Positions 60,390 through 64,000 of a stretch of 64,000 nucleotides of DNA are shown here, in pieces (within the stretch, counting starts at the first letter, position 1; the number at the start of each line of letters is the position of its first letter). The notes under the pieces are model-generated. The model ran no database searches. It had not been told where the DNA came from and saw only the letters and a program-made list of their open reading frames with translations. This stretch comes from Phoenix dactylifera (taxonomy: Eukaryota; Streptophyta; Magnoliopsida; Arecales; Arecaceae): positions 124,001 to 188,000 of the forward strand of contig NW_024068188.1 in NCBI RefSeq assembly GCF_009389715.1, written 5' to 3'. The position numbers and the translations under genes were made by a program.

Positions 60390-61690
60390 TTGATTTGTAA
60401 TTACCACCTAGCTAGCTAAAGTGCTAGAAAGCTATCTAATGGATAAAGCTGTAGATAAGGATCAAATTTTATGATGGAAAAGGGCTATTAGTGTAACCCA
60501 ACCACCTCTTCTATAAAGGAGGTCCTAAAGAAAAATGGGCTTTCTAGTATATCCTTAGATGCATAAATGAAAATGAAAAGAAGAGACCAAGAGGAGAAAA
60601 AGGAGAGAGGGGTTTAGAGTCTGGTGCTCCTTTGAAGCCCATTCTTTCTTTCTTGTCAAATGCCTATCAAAAAAATTAGGGTTAGGTTTTTAATAGAAAG
60701 AGGAGAAGGCAGGTGAAAAGGGAGATGGTTAAGCTTTAGAATGGCTCAAGAAAGGTATAGTTTCCTTAAGAGTATTCCAAATTTTAGCCTACTTATAAAA
60801 GCTTTCTTCTATGATTTTTTTTCTTAGATTTTGGAAGAGGAAAGAGGGTTTTATAGTGAGAGATGAGGGATTTTAATATTAAGATTTAATGACCATATGG
60901 TTGTCCTAAATTTCATGTCTAGGAGAGGGAGATTGAGTGACTTAATCCTAGAGCCTAAGAGATTGAGAAAAAATTGATGAGATAGCGCAAATGAAGGATT
61001 GAGATGATAAGAGAATATATTTCTATGGATTGTGTTCCTTTGGAGGGATAGAATTGTATAGAGAGGCGAAGAATTGGTTTCAGGGCTATAATAAAATCAT
61101 AAGAGATTTCAAGGTTAATGAATTTGAGATGGCATGGTTTCATTGCATAAGAGATATAAAGAGAGGATTGAAAATGTAGAAGGTGGAGATATAAGAAGGG
61201 TGGGTTTGTTTAATCATGTTTCTTTGGAATGCTAGTATTAGAGTAAAGAGAAGAATGTTAGGATTAGGGGAGTGATGAGGAGGTGAGCTAGATGGAGGAA
61301 TTTGATTGGATCCTACCCTCCTCCAAGCATTGGTGATGTAGAGGTCGATGGATGGTTGCAATGTTATAGAAGAAGGGAGTGTCATCTAATTGTATAACTT
61401 GATGGTAGTATTGATGTGAATGCTATTAGATTTAGGAGTAAGATTTAGGGTTACTTGATTTTTTTGGGAAGGATAAGAGGACCAAACATAGCATACCAAT
61501 ATTAATTAGGAAATGCATGTCAAGGATTTGGAATCTAAATCGATAACATTAGTTACGAGAAAAAATCTTAGTCATTTAGTGGAACAAGGATTCAATGTGA
61601 CAAGAGAAGTGTAAGGAAGAAATTAAATTAGTTAGAAGGAATAATGATGTCAAGACCTCTCAGGATGCTACTTGGTAAGTCATCCAATGA
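60390..61690. other. AT-rich non-coding stretch
   Basis: Purine-rich and AT-rich sequence between the copia fossil and the LTR-like region. I see no gene and no clear element ends. Confidence 0.4.
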
Positions 61691-61699
61691 GAGAGAAGG

Positions 61700-63440
61700 A
61701 TGTGGGTTAAGATGACTGTTCGTCCGATTCCTGTTTACCTAAAAATATGCTAAACAGATCGTTGTTAGAACCGACAAACAAAATTTAAATTAATTTTTAC
61801 TCTTACCTTTCCTACTCGAAGAATAGCGGTTGTAAGAGGTCGATCCATAGGGAGGCGAGTGGAGTTGCTTAAAAATAAAAACGTTCACTCGAATTAAAAA
61901 TCAATTTTTGATTAATAGAAGAAAAACATTACGTTGGGGATGTTGACGGATTCTCTGGTCTACCGGAGAATATTTTCTACTTGAAATTAACAGAAAGACA
62001 GGTACTTAAATTCGAAAAGCATTTATATATTTAATGGAAAAGAAAGCTCTGGCATAAAATGGATAAAAACCGTGCTAGGACTATTGAAGACCAGAACATC
62101 GATTGCATGAAATAAATTTTAATGTATTGCATAAAAAAAAAGAAAGATTACAGAATTTGAAGAACGGAAATTAAAAACAACAGAAATTACAACTTTAGCA
62201 TAAATAAAACTCTCTATTAAAATAAAACTAAAAACCCCAAAACATCTTGCTCTCAATTAAAATAAGACTAAAAATAAAACAGAAAGCTAAAACTAAAAAT
62301 AAAATAAAATAAAAACACAATGCTCTGCTTTGGCGATCGTGATGGTTCTTCTTCCCTTGTTTCTTGGCCAACCGAGCATACCTCCTCCTCCTGGGACCCG
62401 CCGGCCACCACCCAGCCAAGCTCCTTCCTCCTCCCCTCTTCTTCTCTGTTCTCTCCTTTATATAGATCTCCCCTATCCCTTGAAACCGGCGGTGGATCTC
62501 CTGATGGAGGGGTAACGGACGCGAGTCTTGTGCGATTTGCTGACACGGGAGGGCTGAAGAAGATGGCTGGATCGGTGGAGCTGGCCGCAGGATTGCTTGG
62601 AGGAAAACATGGATCCGCCACAGAGATGGCTGGGATCACGGCTTGCAATCGGATGGTAGATGCTTGATTGCGGATGGTTGTGAATGCGGACGGAAACGGG
62701 GGTCTTCCGAGAGGCTGGGAATCATGGATTAGCGTCCGCATCACGGGCGCAAGCAGAGGCGGAGGAAGGGGAGACGCGGGCTGAGGCGCTGGGGATCCGG
62801 CGGAGCTAGCACGGGTGCTTGGCTCGGATCTGTGAGGCGGAATGGCTGGGATTTGCTGCTTTTGAAACGGGCGGAAGAAATGGGAGCGGACGTCGGATGC
62901 TACTATCACGGGGACGCGTTGAAATGAATGCCAACGGGAAGGAGGGGCTGGCCGCTGGGATCGTCCGGCTTGGATCACGAGAGAGGGGGACGGTGTGGGC
63001 GGACGCTGGGAGGAGGCGTTGATGAATCGGAAGGAGGGATCTGCGGGATGGATGCTTCACGGATGGAAGAAGATGGATCCTCTTCTTTGGCCTACGGACG
63101 AATGCGAAATCCGTGATGAACGCGGACAGGCGTTGGAGACGCACTGGGGACTCCCGTGATCGCACGGAATGGGGCGCACGTGGGATGCTATGAGGATCTG
63201 GAAGCTTGGAGCTGGGGAGGATGGGCGACCGCGATGCACTGCGGGAGGCTAAGTGGCTGAGAAGGAAATGATCGCGGGGCCTTGATGCGGGACTGATTTG
63301 GAAGGTGATCTGATGGATGGTGCGGGATTTCATGCTTGCATGGCAGCTGGAGAATTTGTTGAGCTTGAGCTGCCGGGCATTGGGCTCAAACCCAATGTTA
63401 TTGGGTCTCTTGGACTCCTTGCACTCAAACACAAATACAA
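61700..63440 (-). mobile_element. LTR-like or retroelement-derived segment, unclassified
   Basis: On the minus strand a GC-rich stretch (about 63,430-62,470) leads to a TATA motif CTATATAAA at 62465-62457. A purine-rich leader (GAGAGAACAGAGAAGAAG) and then a long T-rich stretch follow. Promoter inside a GC-rich block followed by a T-rich tail is the layout of a plant retrotransposon LTR. Two overlapping Pro/Ser/Arg-rich open frames in the GC-rich part look compositional, not coding. No protein domain, primer site or second LTR is visible, so the family is unknown. Confidence 0.35.
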
Positions 63441-64000
63441 TGTTAATTAATTAATTTTATCATTAAAGATTAACTATAATACTAATTAAGGTGGTACGAT
63501 GATTGCACTTTTGTGCTCTCATCAATGACTATGGTTTTATCATAGTGCGTTCTTCTGGGAATACACTTATGATAAAAAGGATATGGTGAGGATATCAAGA
63601 GGTCCAATAATATATAGACTTAGCCCAATTTTATATTTGATTTCTGAAGGGTTTAATTTGGAATATATGTATAGATTTGGAGGCTAATTAGGCTTATGTG
63701 CCCTCAAATCGGATAAATTGGATTAGGGAGGATGAGTAGGCTTAAAGAGGGGTTGGTTTGGTTGGGCAAAACTTTGATTAAGTATGATTAAATATAATTG
63801 GGTTTGATTAGGTATGGGATATACTCAAAAAAGTTAACTTCACTAGATTTGTTTAGGATAGTGTTGATTTGGTTGGCTAAATTTGGGATTGGGCTGGATC
63901 ACATTAACCGAGATTTGGGTTGGATGGATTGAGATTTAGGTCGGATAGGCTAGAGTTTTTTGCCGCTATGTAAGGAAGTTACTCCTTTTATAGCTGGAAG
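63441..64000. other. Window edge, no recognised feature
   Basis: AT-rich sequence with repeated GGGTTTGATTAGG-like phrases. No gene seen. Confidence 0.4.

Noticed and set aside
62268-63432. Two long minus-strand Pro/Ser/Arg-rich frames
   Set aside because: Overlapping frames in GC-rich sequence with no domain; they cross the TATA motif of an LTR-like block, so coding is unlikely.

Overview
This is a flowering-plant nuclear segment. Long AT-rich introns, very GC-rich 5' exons (FANCI exon 1, the two epoxide hydrolase first exons, the DREB relic) and Tourist, Mutator and copia-type transposons point to a monocot. A non-grass commelinid such as a palm is my guess, not proven. No tRNA, rRNA or CRISPR feature was found.

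Left part (1-20 kb, + strand). A 1.67-kb Mutator-like element (327-1998) has about 220-bp terminal inverted repeats and a perfect 9-bp target duplication. It carries a dead DREB/ERF transcription factor gene, so it is Pack-MULE-like. About 420 bp downstream starts a complete 13-exon FANCI gene (2423-8785), the Fanconi anaemia DNA-crosslink repair protein, whose promoter shows an E2F site and site II motifs. Next is an LC8-type dynein light chain gene (11384-17246) split by a 5.4-kb intron.

Middle part (20-38 kb, + strand). MCTS1 (20672-31616, 8 coding exons, PUA-domain translation re-initiation factor) has a Tourist-like MITE in intron 1 and three G-boxes upstream. RPL18 (35221-38227, ribosomal protein eL18) has a first coding exon made only of ATG and a typical TATA, site II and telo-box promoter.

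Right part (40-56 kb, - strand). This is a cluster of soluble epoxide hydrolases of the alpha/beta-hydrolase fold: a decayed last-exon relic (40545-40752) and two intact four-exon genes (42000-45668 and 50012-55707). An organellar group II intron fragment with a canonical 34-nt domain V lies in an intron of the second gene.

Right end (58-64 kb). There is a broken Ty1/copia fossil flanked by an unusual inverted repeat, then an LTR-like sequence that runs towards the window edge.

The intact genes are ordinary host genes for DNA repair, motor/scaffold function, translation and lipid-epoxide metabolism. Apart from the tandem epoxide hydrolases they do not form a pathway. All exon coordinates were read by eye from splice sites, reading frame and protein family similarity.
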